From: Eubacteriales Family XIII. Incertae Sedis bacterium | GTDB taxonomy: Bacteria > Bacillota > Clostridia > Peptostreptococcales > Anaerovoracaceae | Length of the DNA stretch: 21,425 nt | NCBI GenBank assembly: GCA_031289235.1 | Contig: JAITPU010000018.1 | Span: 1-21,425 of the forward strand | Reading direction: 5' to 3' | Position numbers and translations under genes: made by a program | The notes under the pieces: model-generated | The model's database searches: none | What the model was told of the DNA's origin: nothing | What the model saw: only the letters and a program-made list of their open reading frames with translations | Shown: positions 1 to 6,455 of the stretch, piece after piece | Position numbering within the stretch: the first letter of the stretch is position 1 | Layout of the letters: each line of letters begins with the position of its first letter

Positions 1-324
1 ATAAGCGCCGTTTCAGGGCATTATAAAACGAGGATTTTGATCCACGGCGGCGCGAAGCCGTTCATCAGCCTGAAGCTGAATGACGGAGGGGTTACTACTC
101 AAATATCGGCGAAGGGGGACTCTGCTTTCCCCGGAGGAATATTGCGGGCACACGGGCAGAGCGAACGCAACGCCCGCACGAAACGCGTCAGCGCGGTTCC
201 TGAGAGGACGACAGAATCCCCTCTGCCTGTTTACGGGCGAACCTTTAAACAGTTACTCGGAGGGGAAGAAGGCGAGAAGAAATTGAAAGAAGCCGTAGAA
301 TTTCTCAGACGATTCGTGATATAA
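1..324 (+). CDS. mfd: C-terminal end of probable transcription-repair coupling factor Mfd (5' truncated by window edge)
   Basis: The frame is open from base 1 to a TAA at 322-324, so this is the tail of a longer gene. Mfd is the ATP-dependent translocase that removes stalled RNA polymerase and recruits UvrA. Only about 107 codons are visible and the helicase motifs lie outside the window, so the call rests on two things. First, the tail has the character of clostridial Mfd ends: a segment reading RILIHGGAKPFISLKLND followed by a charged helix ending KEAVEFLRRFVI. Second, the next gene is a PrsA-like foldase, the usual neighbour of mfd in Clostridia. A 58-codon segment between these two parts (about codons 31-88) looks foreign and basic. 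It coincides with a palindromic insertion flanked by an 8-bp direct repeat, described separately. Removing it leaves a smooth LNDGGEEGEKK junction. Confidence 0.55.
   Translation: MSAVSGHYKTRILIHGGAKPFISLKLNDGGVTTQISAKGDSAFPGGILRAHGQSERNARTKRVSAVPERTTESPLPVYGRTFKQLLGGEEGEKKLKEAVEFLRRFVI
84..265. mobile_element. In-frame palindromic insertion element inside the mfd-like tail, with 8-bp direct repeats
   Basis: CGGAGGGG occurs at 84-91 and again at 258-265, flanking 166 bases (92-257). Element plus one repeat copy is 174 bases, exactly 58 codons, with no stop in the host frame. The interior forms an imperfect palindrome: GGGGACTCTG (115-124) pairs with CAGAATCCCC (212-221) with one G-T mismatch, and GCGGGC (144-149) pairs with GCCCGC (172-177). 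The outer ends resemble each other only weakly as inverted repeats (GTTACTACTCAAA against the complement of the right end, GTAACTGTTTAAA). The direct repeats look like a target-site duplication. No transposase is encoded, so any mobility would be supplied in trans. Confidence 0.6.
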
Positions 325-378
325 TAATTTTTTTAGCGCCAAACGCCAGCCGAGCGCGGCAGTCGACCGAATCTCACT

Positions 379-490
379 GCTCCGCCAATTAAACGCGGCG
401 TCAAAGCGGCGGGTTTTGCGACGTCGGCGCGGTTCCGAATAGGGTAGCAAAGGACGCCTGCCGATGTTTGAAGTGTTTGGCTGGCGGAAC
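379..490. repeat. Intergenic inverted repeat A (motif family GTTTAATTGGCGGAGC)
   Basis: The left arm GCTCCGCCAATTAAAC (379-394) and right arm GTTTGGCTGGCGGAAC (475-490) are inverted copies with 12 of 16 positions matching, enclosing about 80 bases of G+C-rich sequence. The arms match those of the repeat at 5161-5243 and the half-copies at 6199-6219 and 16837-16858. It lies in the 231-base gap between the mfd-like gene and the foldase gene, which otherwise holds only a short T-run after the stop codon. Confidence 0.55.
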
Positions 491-555
491 GATAATACTC
501 TGAGAGCTTGCGCGAAATACGCTCAAGCGTGTAAAAAGAAAGCGGGATACAGGAT

Positions 556-1509
556 ATGAAGAAAAACATGAGTATGCGTGCGCGCGTGACGGCCGTCGTG
601 GTCTTGCTCGTTGCGACCGCGCTTTCAGGCTGCGCCGTAGGCGCAAAAGATGAGCCTGTAAAGCTCGCGCAGGTCGGCGATATTGAGATTACGGATAAAG
701 AGGTGAACGCCTTAGCTGAAATGACGCTCTATATTCAGGGTTTCGATTTCAGCGCGCTGGACGATGAAAACCTTGAGAAGCAGATCAGGGATTCTATCCT
801 GGAGATGATCATCGACACCGACACGCTGATAAAATATTATGAGGGGAAAAACGCGCTGCCGGAAGACACGGAAGAAAAGGTGCAGTCCTTTATCGACTCG
901 GCGTATGAGACAGAGGGCCTGCGCCAGACCTTTGAAGAAAAGGGCGTTACCGAAGAAACAATGCGGTTTTTCGCGTTCGCGCAATATTATGACGAAGCCT
1001 TTATCAAAGAAATTACGGAAGGCGGTTATCCTTCGGAAGACGACATCGCGGCGTATTACGCGGAGAATATGGAGGATTTCGCCGTCGAGGAAATCCGGGC
1101 CAGCCATATTCTGATTTCCGACGCGGAGCATACGGACGAGAACAGAAAGCTTATCGAAGAAGTTCGTGAAAAAATTATCAAAGGTGAGACGACGTTTGAA
1201 GAAATGGCGGCGGAATACAATTCCGATTCCACCAAAGACACAGGCGGGGATTTGAACTATTTTGAGAGAGGCAGCATGGTTCCGGAGTTTGAGGAAGCCG
1301 CTTTCGCGCTGAAAACCGGAGAAATAAGCGGAATCGTCGAGAGCGAATACGGATATCACCTCATAAAGGTGACTGATATCAGGGAAAAATCGTATAAAAG
1401 CCTGACGGACGCTGAGGAGGATATCCGCACGATATTGACCGGAGAAATTTACGAAACGGAAATAGAAAAGCTCAGAGAAGAAACAGGCGTGGAATACCTG
1501 ACTCAGTGA
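556..1509 (+). CDS. PrsA/SurA-like parvulin peptidyl-prolyl isomerase lipoprotein
   Basis: This 317-residue protein is predicted to be an extracytoplasmic lipid-anchored foldase that isomerises prolyl bonds in exported proteins. The N terminus has lysines and arginines, then a hydrophobic run (residues 11-22) and a lipobox LSGC, so Cys26 should be lipidated after signal peptidase II cleavage. Residues 40-160 form a helical SurA-N-like region. A PpiC rotamase domain spans about 179-274, opening with EIRASHILIS (H184) and closing with GYHLIKV (H268). A short helical C-terminal tail follows. The ATG at 556 was chosen because it gives the full basic n-region; ATGs at 568 and 574 are also possible. 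Its place directly after the mfd-like gene is the usual clostridial arrangement. The specific clients are unknown, so no symbol beyond PrsA-like is justified. Confidence 0.88.
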   Translation: MKKNMSMRARVTAVVVLLVATALSGCAVGAKDEPVKLAQVGDIEITDKEVNALAEMTLYIQGFDFSALDDENLEKQIRDSILEMIIDTDTLIKYYEGKNALPEDTEEKVQSFIDSAYETEGLRQTFEEKGVTEETMRFFAFAQYYDEAFIKEITEGGYPSEDDIAAYYAENMEDFAVEEIRASHILISDAEHTDENRKLIEEVREKIIKGETTFEEMAAEYNSDSTKDTGGDLNYFERGSMVPEFEEAAFALKTGEISGIVESEYGYHLIKVTDIREKSYKSLTDAEEDIRTILTGEIYETEIEKLREETGVEYLTQ

Positions 1510-1554
1510 CGGTCTTTTTTCCTTTGAATCAGTAGCTTTTGAAGGGTAAGCCGT

Positions 1555-2880
1555 ATGTTGTTTTCGAACATCACCGTGCTGGATGAAAAATTGGAGGTTC
1601 GTGAAAACCGGTATGTCGGCGTCCGCGGCGACCGAATCGCCTACGTAGGCGGCGCGCCTCCAAAGGACGATTTCGGCGAGGCGCGCGACGGGCGCGGAAA
1701 GCTGCTTATGCCGGGATTTTACAACGCCCACGCGCATTCCCCGATGACGCTGGCGAGAGGATACGCCGAAAATCTAAGTCTGCGGGACTGGCTGAACGCC
1801 CGGATATTTCCGTTCGAGGACGAATTGGACGGCGAGGCGGCGTATTGGGGTTCTTTGCTGGCGATGGCGGAATCTCTCCGTTTTGGCGTCGTATCCACCT
1901 CAGATATGTATTTTTTTGCCGGCGACATGGTTCGGGCGGTGATTGAAAGCGGCGCGAAGGCCAATATCGCGAGGGCTGTCGTGGCCTTTTCCGACGACGA
2001 GGATATCGCGCATAATAAAGGGTTTCAGGAAGCCAAAGCCTTATTCGAGGAATATGACGGCGCCGCGGGCGGCAGGATCAAAATCGAAATGGCGCTGCAC
2101 GCGGAATATTCCTCAACAGGCCGGATCGCGCGTCAGCTCGCGGAATACGCTAAAAAGTCCGGGGCCGGCGTGCAGATCCATCTTTCGGAAACCGCGGCCG
2201 AGCATGAGGAGTGCAAAGGCAGGCGAGGCGGGCTGACGCCCGCGGAATATCTGAACGAGGCGGGTTTTTTCGACGTGCGCGCCACGGCTGCTCACTGCGT
2301 GTGGCTGAGCGCGGGCGACATGGATATACTGGCGGAAAAAAATGTCACGGCGGCGAGCTGCCCGGTCAGCAACATGAAGCTTGCCAGCGGCGTGTGCGAT
2401 GTGCCCGCCCTTTTGCGAAAAGGGATAAACGTGGCGATCGGAACCGACGGAGCCGCGAGCAACAACAGCCTGAATTTTTTTGAGGAGATGAAATTCTTCG
2501 CGCTGGCGAATAAAGTTCGGTATGGAGATCCCACATTGGTAACGCCGGCGGAGACCGTCGCGGCGGCCACTTTTGCGGGCGCGAAAGCCCAGGGGCGGAC
2601 GGATTCAGGCAGTATTTCCGTCGGCAATAAGGCCGACCTGATCGTGATCGACCTTTGCGCGCCCAACATGCGCCCGGCGCACAACCTCGTAAACAATATC
2701 GTATATTCCGCTTCGGGCGGCGATGTGCTCCTCACCATGGCGGACGGCAGGATTCTCTTTGAAAACGGCGAATATACCACTATAGACATTGAAAAAACGA
2801 TATTCAACGTCGAACGGTCCGTGAACCGCATCCTCGGAAAGTTACCGCCGCGGCCATCAGACGCGAAAGCAGAGCGGTGA
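1555..2880 (+). CDS. Amidohydrolase, MTA/S-adenosylhomocysteine deaminase-like (MtaD/TrzN family)
   Basis: This 441-residue cytoplasmic metal-dependent deaminase is the usual length for the family. The expected metal and substrate residues are all present: H59 and H61 in NAHAH, H182 in ALHAEY, H209 and E212 in QIHLSE, H247 in AAHC, and D298 in GTDGAASNNSLNFFEEM. That last motif is typical of 5-methylthioadenosine/S-adenosylhomocysteine deaminases, which convert these adenosine thioethers to inosine forms. The N- and C-terminal beta-sandwich strands (1-52 and 350-410, including VGNKADLIVID) complete the fold. The RBS is GAAGGG ahead of the ATG at 1555. Related enzymes act on other aminated purines or guanine, so the substrate is inferred. 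It sits between the foldase and the flippase, a place where clostridial genomes usually carry spoVT or nothing. Confidence 0.87.
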   Translation: MLFSNITVLDEKLEVRENRYVGVRGDRIAYVGGAPPKDDFGEARDGRGKLLMPGFYNAHAHSPMTLARGYAENLSLRDWLNARIFPFEDELDGEAAYWGSLLAMAESLRFGVVSTSDMYFFAGDMVRAVIESGAKANIARAVVAFSDDEDIAHNKGFQEAKALFEEYDGAAGGRIKIEMALHAEYSSTGRIARQLAEYAKKSGAGVQIHLSETAAEHEECKGRRGGLTPAEYLNEAGFFDVRATAAHCVWLSAGDMDILAEKNVTAASCPVSNMKLASGVCDVPALLRKGINVAIGTDGAASNNSLNFFEEMKFFALANKVRYGDPTLVTPAETVAAATFAGAKAQGRTDSGSISVGNKADLIVIDLCAPNMRPAHNLVNNIVYSASGGDVLLTMADGRILFENGEYTTIDIEKTIFNVERSVNRILGKLPPRPSDAKAER

Positions 2881-2884
2881 GGAT

Positions 2885-2911
2885 TTTTCCGCCGGGCGGG
2901 GCGGCGGAAAA
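2885..2911. other. Stem-loop in the gap between the amidohydrolase and flippase genes
   Basis: TTTTCCGCC (2885-2893) and GGCGGAAAA (2903-2911) form a perfect 9-bp stem with a 9-base G-rich loop. No T-run follows on the plus strand, so a standard intrinsic terminator is not supported. It may stabilise or separate mRNA segments. Confidence 0.35.
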
Positions 2912-2985
2912 CCACCACAGCCTGCCGTATTCAGCCGCCGGAAACAGAAAGATTTACGCGGCTCAAGGCGGGCCGAGGGAAATTT

Positions 2986-4629
2986 ATGACAAAAAAGACA
3001 TTTATGCGCGGCGCGGTGATCCTCGCCGCCGCCGGAGTGATCATAAAGGCTATGGGAGCCGTTTTCAGGATCCCGCTCGCCAATATGATCGGGGAACAGG
3101 GTATGGCCTATTATCAGGCGGCGTATCCGATTTACGTCCTGTTTCTCACTCTATCCACAGCCGGCGTACCCGTGGCGATTTCCAGGATGGTGTCGGAACG
3201 GATCGCGCTTGACAGGCCCGAAGCCGCTCACAGGGTGTTCCGCGTTTCCTTCATACTGCTTTTCTGCATCGGGATCGCGTCCTTTTCGATTTGTTTCTTC
3301 GGGGCGGATTTCATTTTGAATTTTTTTAACGGAATGAAGGACGCCGGATACGCCCTGAGGGCCATAGCGCCCGCCCTTCTCTTTGTGCCCATGATGGCCG
3401 CGTACAGGGGATATTTTCAGGGAATGCAGGATATGAGGCCTACAGCCGCCTCCCAGGTGGTCGAACAGTTTTTCCGTGTGCTGACCGGACTCAGCCTCGC
3501 TTGGGCGCTGTTTCCGAGGGGAGAATCTTTCGCGGCGGCGGGCGCGTCCTTTGGGGCGAGCGCCGGCGCGATAGGCGGCCTTATTTTGGTGATGGCGATT
3601 TACGGCGCGCGCAGGAAAAGAGCGGGCGCGTCCGGCGGCGCGGGATATGGTTTTGCGAAGCCGGCGGAGTCCGCGGACGCGGAACCGGCGCGGGATATTT
3701 TAGTCAAGATCTTCGTTATAGCCGTGCCAATCACGATCGGCGCCGCCATCATGCCGATAATGAACGCGATTGATCTCGCCATCGTTACCAACAGGCTTAC
3801 AGCGACCGGGTGGACGGAGGAAGCCGCGAGGGGGCTTTACGGCCTGCTTACCGGTTTCGCGAACCCGCTGATCAACCTTCCGCAGGTGTTGACGCAGGCG
3901 GTCGCCATGAGCCTCGTGCCAGCGGTCGCGGCGGCTTACAAGCGCGAGGATATGGAATTTCTCCGCCACAATGTGCGGCTTGGGCTGAGGACGGCGGTTA
4001 TCGTAGGCCTGCCCTGCGCGTTCGGCATGATGGTTTTGTCGGAGCAGATCATGCTGCTGTTCTATCCGGCGGACAGAGACGCCGCTTACGGAGCGGCCTC
4101 ATGCCTTTCCGTGCTCGCTTTCGGCATCATCTTTCTTTCGACGATACAAACGCTGACGGGCGTGCTGCAGGGCGTGGGACATCAGATGATACCGGTGAGA
4201 AACCTTTTCATAGGCGCGGTCGTCAAGGTAGCCGTCACCTATGTATTGACCGGATTGCCGGAAATCAACGTCAGGGGCGCCGCGATCGGCACGGTCGCAG
4301 CCTATGTCATCGCGGCTGCGTTAAACGTGTCGGCCGTTCGTAAATATACGGGGACAAAATTCAACATATCCCTGACCTATGTGAAGCCGGCCGTTTCGGC
4401 TCTGACGATGAGCGTGGCGGCGTGGGCAGTTTACAGCCTGTCGTCCGCTTTTTTCGGCAACTCCGTGAGCACGGTGCTTTCAGTCGCGCTTGGAGTCGCG
4501 GTTTACGCCGTGATGCTGTTTGTGAGCAAATCTATCACACGGGAGGAGCTTGTATTTCTGCCAAAAGGGGAAAAGTTGGCCGCCTTTTTAGAGAAGGCCG
4601 GCGGAAAGAGGAAAGCGAAAAAATTATAG
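2986..4629 (+). CDS. SpoVB/YabM-type polysaccharide (lipid II-like) flippase, MATE/MVF superfamily
   Basis: This 547-residue integral membrane protein has about 14 hydrophobic segments spread along its whole length. It opens with the family pattern of a basic N terminus, then a first helix with GAVILAAAGVIIKAMGAVFRI. TAGVPVAISRMVSE follows helix 2, and a conserved RGYFQGMQDMRPTAASQVVEQ loop lies around residues 140-165. The halves are linked by a basic and acidic cytoplasmic loop at about 208-236. The family moves lipid-linked cell-wall or polysaccharide precursors across the membrane. In Bacillus subtilis the mfd neighbourhood carries the SpoVB paralogue yabM, so this is probably the YabM type rather than sporulation SpoVB itself. 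MurJ-like function is possible. The RBS is GAGGG upstream of the ATG at 2986. The usual downstream mazG gene is missing. Confidence 0.85.
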   Translation: MTKKTFMRGAVILAAAGVIIKAMGAVFRIPLANMIGEQGMAYYQAAYPIYVLFLTLSTAGVPVAISRMVSERIALDRPEAAHRVFRVSFILLFCIGIASFSICFFGADFILNFFNGMKDAGYALRAIAPALLFVPMMAAYRGYFQGMQDMRPTAASQVVEQFFRVLTGLSLAWALFPRGESFAAAGASFGASAGAIGGLILVMAIYGARRKRAGASGGAGYGFAKPAESADAEPARDILVKIFVIAVPITIGAAIMPIMNAIDLAIVTNRLTATGWTEEAARGLYGLLTGFANPLINLPQVLTQAVAMSLVPAVAAAYKREDMEFLRHNVRLGLRTAVIVGLPCAFGMMVLSEQIMLLFYPADRDAAYGAASCLSVLAFGIIFLSTIQTLTGVLQGVGHQMIPVRNLFIGAVVKVAVTYVLTGLPEINVRGAAIGTVAAYVIAAALNVSAVRKYTGTKFNISLTYVKPAVSALTMSVAAWAVYSLSSAFFGNSVSTVLSVALGVAVYAVMLFVSKSITREELVFLPKGEKLAAFLEKAGGKRKAKKL

Positions 4630-4735
4630 CGACAAACTTGCGGGAATTTACGAAGCGCAGAGGGAAGAGAGCAGAACATACCTTTTGAGCTGTAAGATGC
4701 CGAATCCATTTTTTTTGGAAGAAACGTTTAAACTA

Positions 4736-4764
4736 TTGACAATGCGTTTGAAAAATGGGAAAAT
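4736..4764 (+). promoter_or_regulatory. Probable sigma-A promoter for the HU gene
   Basis: A perfect -35 TTGACA lies at 4736-4741. A 17-base spacer separates it from GAAAAT (4759-4764), a four-of-six match to TATAAT, about 90 bases before the HU start. The 224-base gap from 4630 also holds a T8 run at 4710-4717 and a GTTTAAAC palindrome just upstream, but no gene. Confidence 0.55.
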
Positions 4765-4853
4765 GTAAAAGTAGGAGAATAAATTTGAGAAAGGGTCAGC
4801 TGTTCAAGCAATTGAACGAGAATGTTTAATCAAAGATAAGGAGGTTGTTATTC

Positions 4854-5132
4854 GTGAATAAAGCAGAATTGATCGCGGTTGTTTCGGAAAAAACCGGCTT
4901 CACAAAAAAAGATTCGGAAGCGGCGGTAAACGCTGCGCTTGCGGGCATAGAGTCCGCGCTGGTGAGCGGAGAAAAGGTGCAGCTCATTGGTTTTGGCACG
5001 TTTGAAACGCGCCAGAGAAAAGCAAGAATGGGCAGAAATCCGAGAAAGCCTGATGAAGTGATCGAAATCAGCGCCGCGAAGGCTCCTGTGTTCAAAGCGG
5101 GGAAAGCTTTGAAAGACGCGGTTAATCACTGA
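4854..5132 (+). CDS. hup: HU-family nucleoid-associated DNA-binding protein
   Basis: This 92-residue histone-like protein has the standard HU length. It begins MNKAELIAVVSEKTGFTKKD, followed by the dimerising helices, the GFGTFETRQRKARMGRNP segment leading into the DNA-intercalating arm (with the conserved arm proline in GRNPRKP), and the closing KAPVFKAGKALKDAVN helix. It binds and bends DNA as a dimer with little sequence preference and compacts the nucleoid. The GTG at 4854 was preferred over the TTG at 4845 because AAGGAGG (4838-4844) sits nine bases ahead of it and it gives the canonical N terminus. The position between the flippase and rqcP matches the clostridial order. Confidence 0.95.
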   Translation: MNKAELIAVVSEKTGFTKKDSEAAVNAALAGIESALVSGEKVQLIGFGTFETRQRKARMGRNPRKPDEVIEISAAKAPVFKAGKALKDAVNH

Positions 5133-5160
5133 AAACTTATAAAACTCATACATTAAAATT

Positions 5161-5243
5161 ATTGTTCCGGCGACTAAACAATTAGAACAAAGTGCGGCGA
5201 AAAAAGGCCGTCGCGCTTTCTAATGTTTAGTTGGCGGAGCAAT
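5161..5243. repeat. Intergenic inverted repeat B, long hairpin downstream of HU
   Basis: ATTGTTCCGGCGACTAAAC (5161-5179) and GTTTAGTTGGCGGAGCAAT (5225-5243) are inverted copies with 16 of 19 positions matching. The pairing continues inward through AATTAGAA/TTCTAAT and AGTGCGGCG/CGTCGCGCT, around a central run of six or more A. The whole 83-base unit is one long hairpin. It lacks a T-run at its 3' edge, so it is a repeat element first, though it could also shield or end the HU transcript. Confidence 0.7.
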
Positions 5244-5271
5244 ATAAATAGCGGGCGGTTTACGCCGTATC

Positions 5272-5303
5272 AAAAGGGAGCAGCGAGGCAGTTGCTCTCT
5301 TTT
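5272..5303 (+). terminator. Probable intrinsic terminator/attenuator upstream of rqcP
   Basis: AAAAGGGAGCA (5272-5282) pairs with TGCTCTCTTTT (5293-5303) with a single G-U wobble, leaving a ten-base loop, and the 3' arm ends in TTTT. It lies about 30 bases before the rqcP start. It could end the HU transcript or act as an attenuator for rqcP. Confidence 0.5.
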
Positions 5304-5332
5304 GTCATAATATCATGAGGAGTTCGTAATCT

Positions 5333-5575
5333 GTGAGGATAGATAAGTATTTAAAAAACTCCAGGCTCATCAAGAGACGTTCGATCGCCAAAGAGGCTTG
5401 CGATCGGGAACGGGTTTTTATAAACGGAAAGCCTGCCAAGGCCGGATCGGAAGTGAAGATAGGCGACGAAGTCCTGATACGTTTCGGCGGTTCGGAAGTG
5501 AAAGTAAGAGTCGCGGAACTCAAAGAATCGACGAAAAAAGAGGACGCCGCTTCCATGTACGAAGTGATCGCGTGA
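5333..5575 (+). CDS. rqcP: RqcP (YabO), S4-domain RNA-binding ribosome quality-control protein
   Basis: This 80-residue protein is essentially one S4 domain. It begins RIDKYLKNSRLIKRRSIAKEACD, followed by RVFINGKPAKAGSEVKIGDEVLIRFG. RqcP is the Bacillota homologue of the Hsp15 family. With RqcH it binds stalled 50S subunits carrying peptidyl-tRNA and supports C-terminal alanine tailing. The GTG at 5333 is preceded by GAGGAG at 5316-5321, and no other start gives an S4 N terminus. Its place right after the HU gene is the yabO position in Bacillus and Clostridia. The usual next genes yabP, yabQ and divIC are not here. The following gene is convergent. Confidence 0.85.
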   Translation: MRIDKYLKNSRLIKRRSIAKEACDRERVFINGKPAKAGSEVKIGDEVLIRFGGSEVKVRVAELKESTKKEDAASMYEVIA

Positions 5576-5647
5576 GAGCGCCCAAGTCGGATTTAGGGTT
5601 ACTGTTTTTGCCTGTGTTCTTCCGCCATGCTGCGTTTGCGGAACGAT

Positions 5648-6187
5648 TCAGCGCAAAACAGACGTTCTCACGGAAAGCGCCTTCCATACCGGAGGTATGA
5701 GAAAAGTCTGCACGGGCAGCATGATGGCGGCTTTCAGGATGCGGGCGGGCAAGAGCGCGAAGACGCCTTGGTTCATGATTATATACAGCCAAAACGTGTC
5801 AAGCCCCAAATTCAAAAGGAGACAGACGGCGGCGGCGGCGGGAAGCGCTGTTTTCCAGACGACGTTTTTTTTGCGGAAGAAAAAACCGTATGTCAGCCCG
5901 GTCAGAAAAGCTGTCAGCGTAAACCCGGGGAAATATGGGCCGGTGGGAAACAAAAGAGCTCCGAGTATGTCGCCCGCGGCGTAGGCCGCCGCAGCCCACA
6001 GCGGGCCGTACAGAACAGCGGTGATCGCCACCGGCAGGAAACCGAAGCCGACGCGCACGATGGGCGTGTTGATCGAGAGGAAGCGGGTCAAAACGATTTC
6101 CGCCGCGATGAGAAAAGCGACGACGCAAATTTTGACCAAGGATATGGAATTCACCGGTTTTGAATTACTTTTTTGATTCTGACGCAT
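5648..6187 (-). CDS. folT: Folate-specific ECF transporter S-component FolT
   Basis: This 179-residue membrane protein is the only minus-strand gene in the window. It has five or six hydrophobic segments and the typical FolT stretch LIAAEIVLTRFLSI, then VRVGFGFLPVAITAVLYGP, then DILGALLFPTGPYFPGFTLT. S-components bind the vitamin and work with a shared EcfA/EcfA'/EcfT energising module, which is not in this window. The ATG at 6185-6187 is preceded on the minus strand by GAGG at a good distance. The gene converges with rqcP, leaving a 72-base gap with a TTCCGC/GCGGAA stem. The leader (6188 to about 6310) is structured, but I could not recognise a tetrahydrofolate riboswitch in it. Another vitamin substrate cannot be fully excluded. 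Confidence 0.86.
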   Translation of the reverse strand: MRQNQKSNSKPVNSISLVKICVVAFLIAAEIVLTRFLSINTPIVRVGFGFLPVAITAVLYGPLWAAAAYAAGDILGALLFPTGPYFPGFTLTAFLTGLTYGFFFRKKNVVWKTALPAAAAVCLLLNLGLDTFWLYIIMNQGVFALLPARILKAAIMLPVQTFLIPPVWKALSVRTSVLR

Positions 6188-6198
6188 TATAAAACCTC

Positions 6199-6287
6199 GT
6201 TTAATTAGCGGCGCAATAAGTTAAGCAGGCGATTAAACACAACGATACGGCGGTGTGACGGAAAAAATCGCCGCGGCTTGCCGTATC
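6199..6287. repeat. Inverted-repeat DNA C in the folT/efp divergent gap (folT leader)
   Basis: GTTTAATTAGCGGCGCAATA (6199-6218) matches the right arm of repeat B at nearly every position. An opposed partial copy GGCGATTAAAC lies at 6228-6238. Next to it GATACGGC (6244-6251) and GCCGTATC (6280-6287) form a perfect 8-bp stem whose loop holds an A6 run (T6 on the minus strand). The block would be transcribed as the folT leader and could fold. Confidence 0.5.
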
Positions 6288-6381
6288 TCAGATTCCGGCT
6301 TCTCTTTCATTTATATTATCATTTGTGAAAGCCGCTGTAAAGCGGAGGAAGCGGAAATCACTATATATCATACTAATATGC

Positions 6382-6401
6382 CTGTCAAATATATATGACA
6401 G
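6382..6401. promoter_or_regulatory. Candidate operator palindrome upstream of the efp promoter
   Basis: CTGTCA (6382-6387) and TGACAG (6396-6401) are perfect inverted repeats separated by eight A/T bases. The site lies 24 bases before the efp -35 box. The symmetry and position suit a dimeric regulator, but no known operator was recognised. Confidence 0.35.
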
Positions 6402-6425
6402 AAAAAGATATATGGAGAGACAGAC

Positions 6426-6455
6426 TTGACATGAGGCGGCGTTATCCTATATAAT
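6426..6455 (+). promoter_or_regulatory. Strong sigma-A promoter for efp (and probably mltG)
   Basis: Both boxes are perfect: TTGACA at 6426-6431 and TATAAT at 6450-6455, with an 18-base spacer. The leader to the efp start codon is about 110 bases. Confidence 0.8.

Noticed and set aside
712..1737. A 341-codon open frame on the minus strand opposite the foldase gene
   Set aside because: It is antisense to a clear PrsA-like lipoprotein, shows no recognisable domain, and long opposite-strand frames are expected with this codon usage.
2885..2911. Intrinsic terminator after the amidohydrolase
   Set aside because: The stem is perfect, but no T-run follows on either strand, so only a stem-loop is reported.
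2292..2918. A 208-codon minus-strand open frame opposite the amidohydrolase
   Set aside because: It is antisense to conserved catalytic segments, with no RBS or domain support.
6188..6330. Tetrahydrofolate riboswitch ahead of folT
   Set aside because: I expected one and looked on the minus strand, but the conserved core sequences I know were not visible. A covariance search would be decisive.
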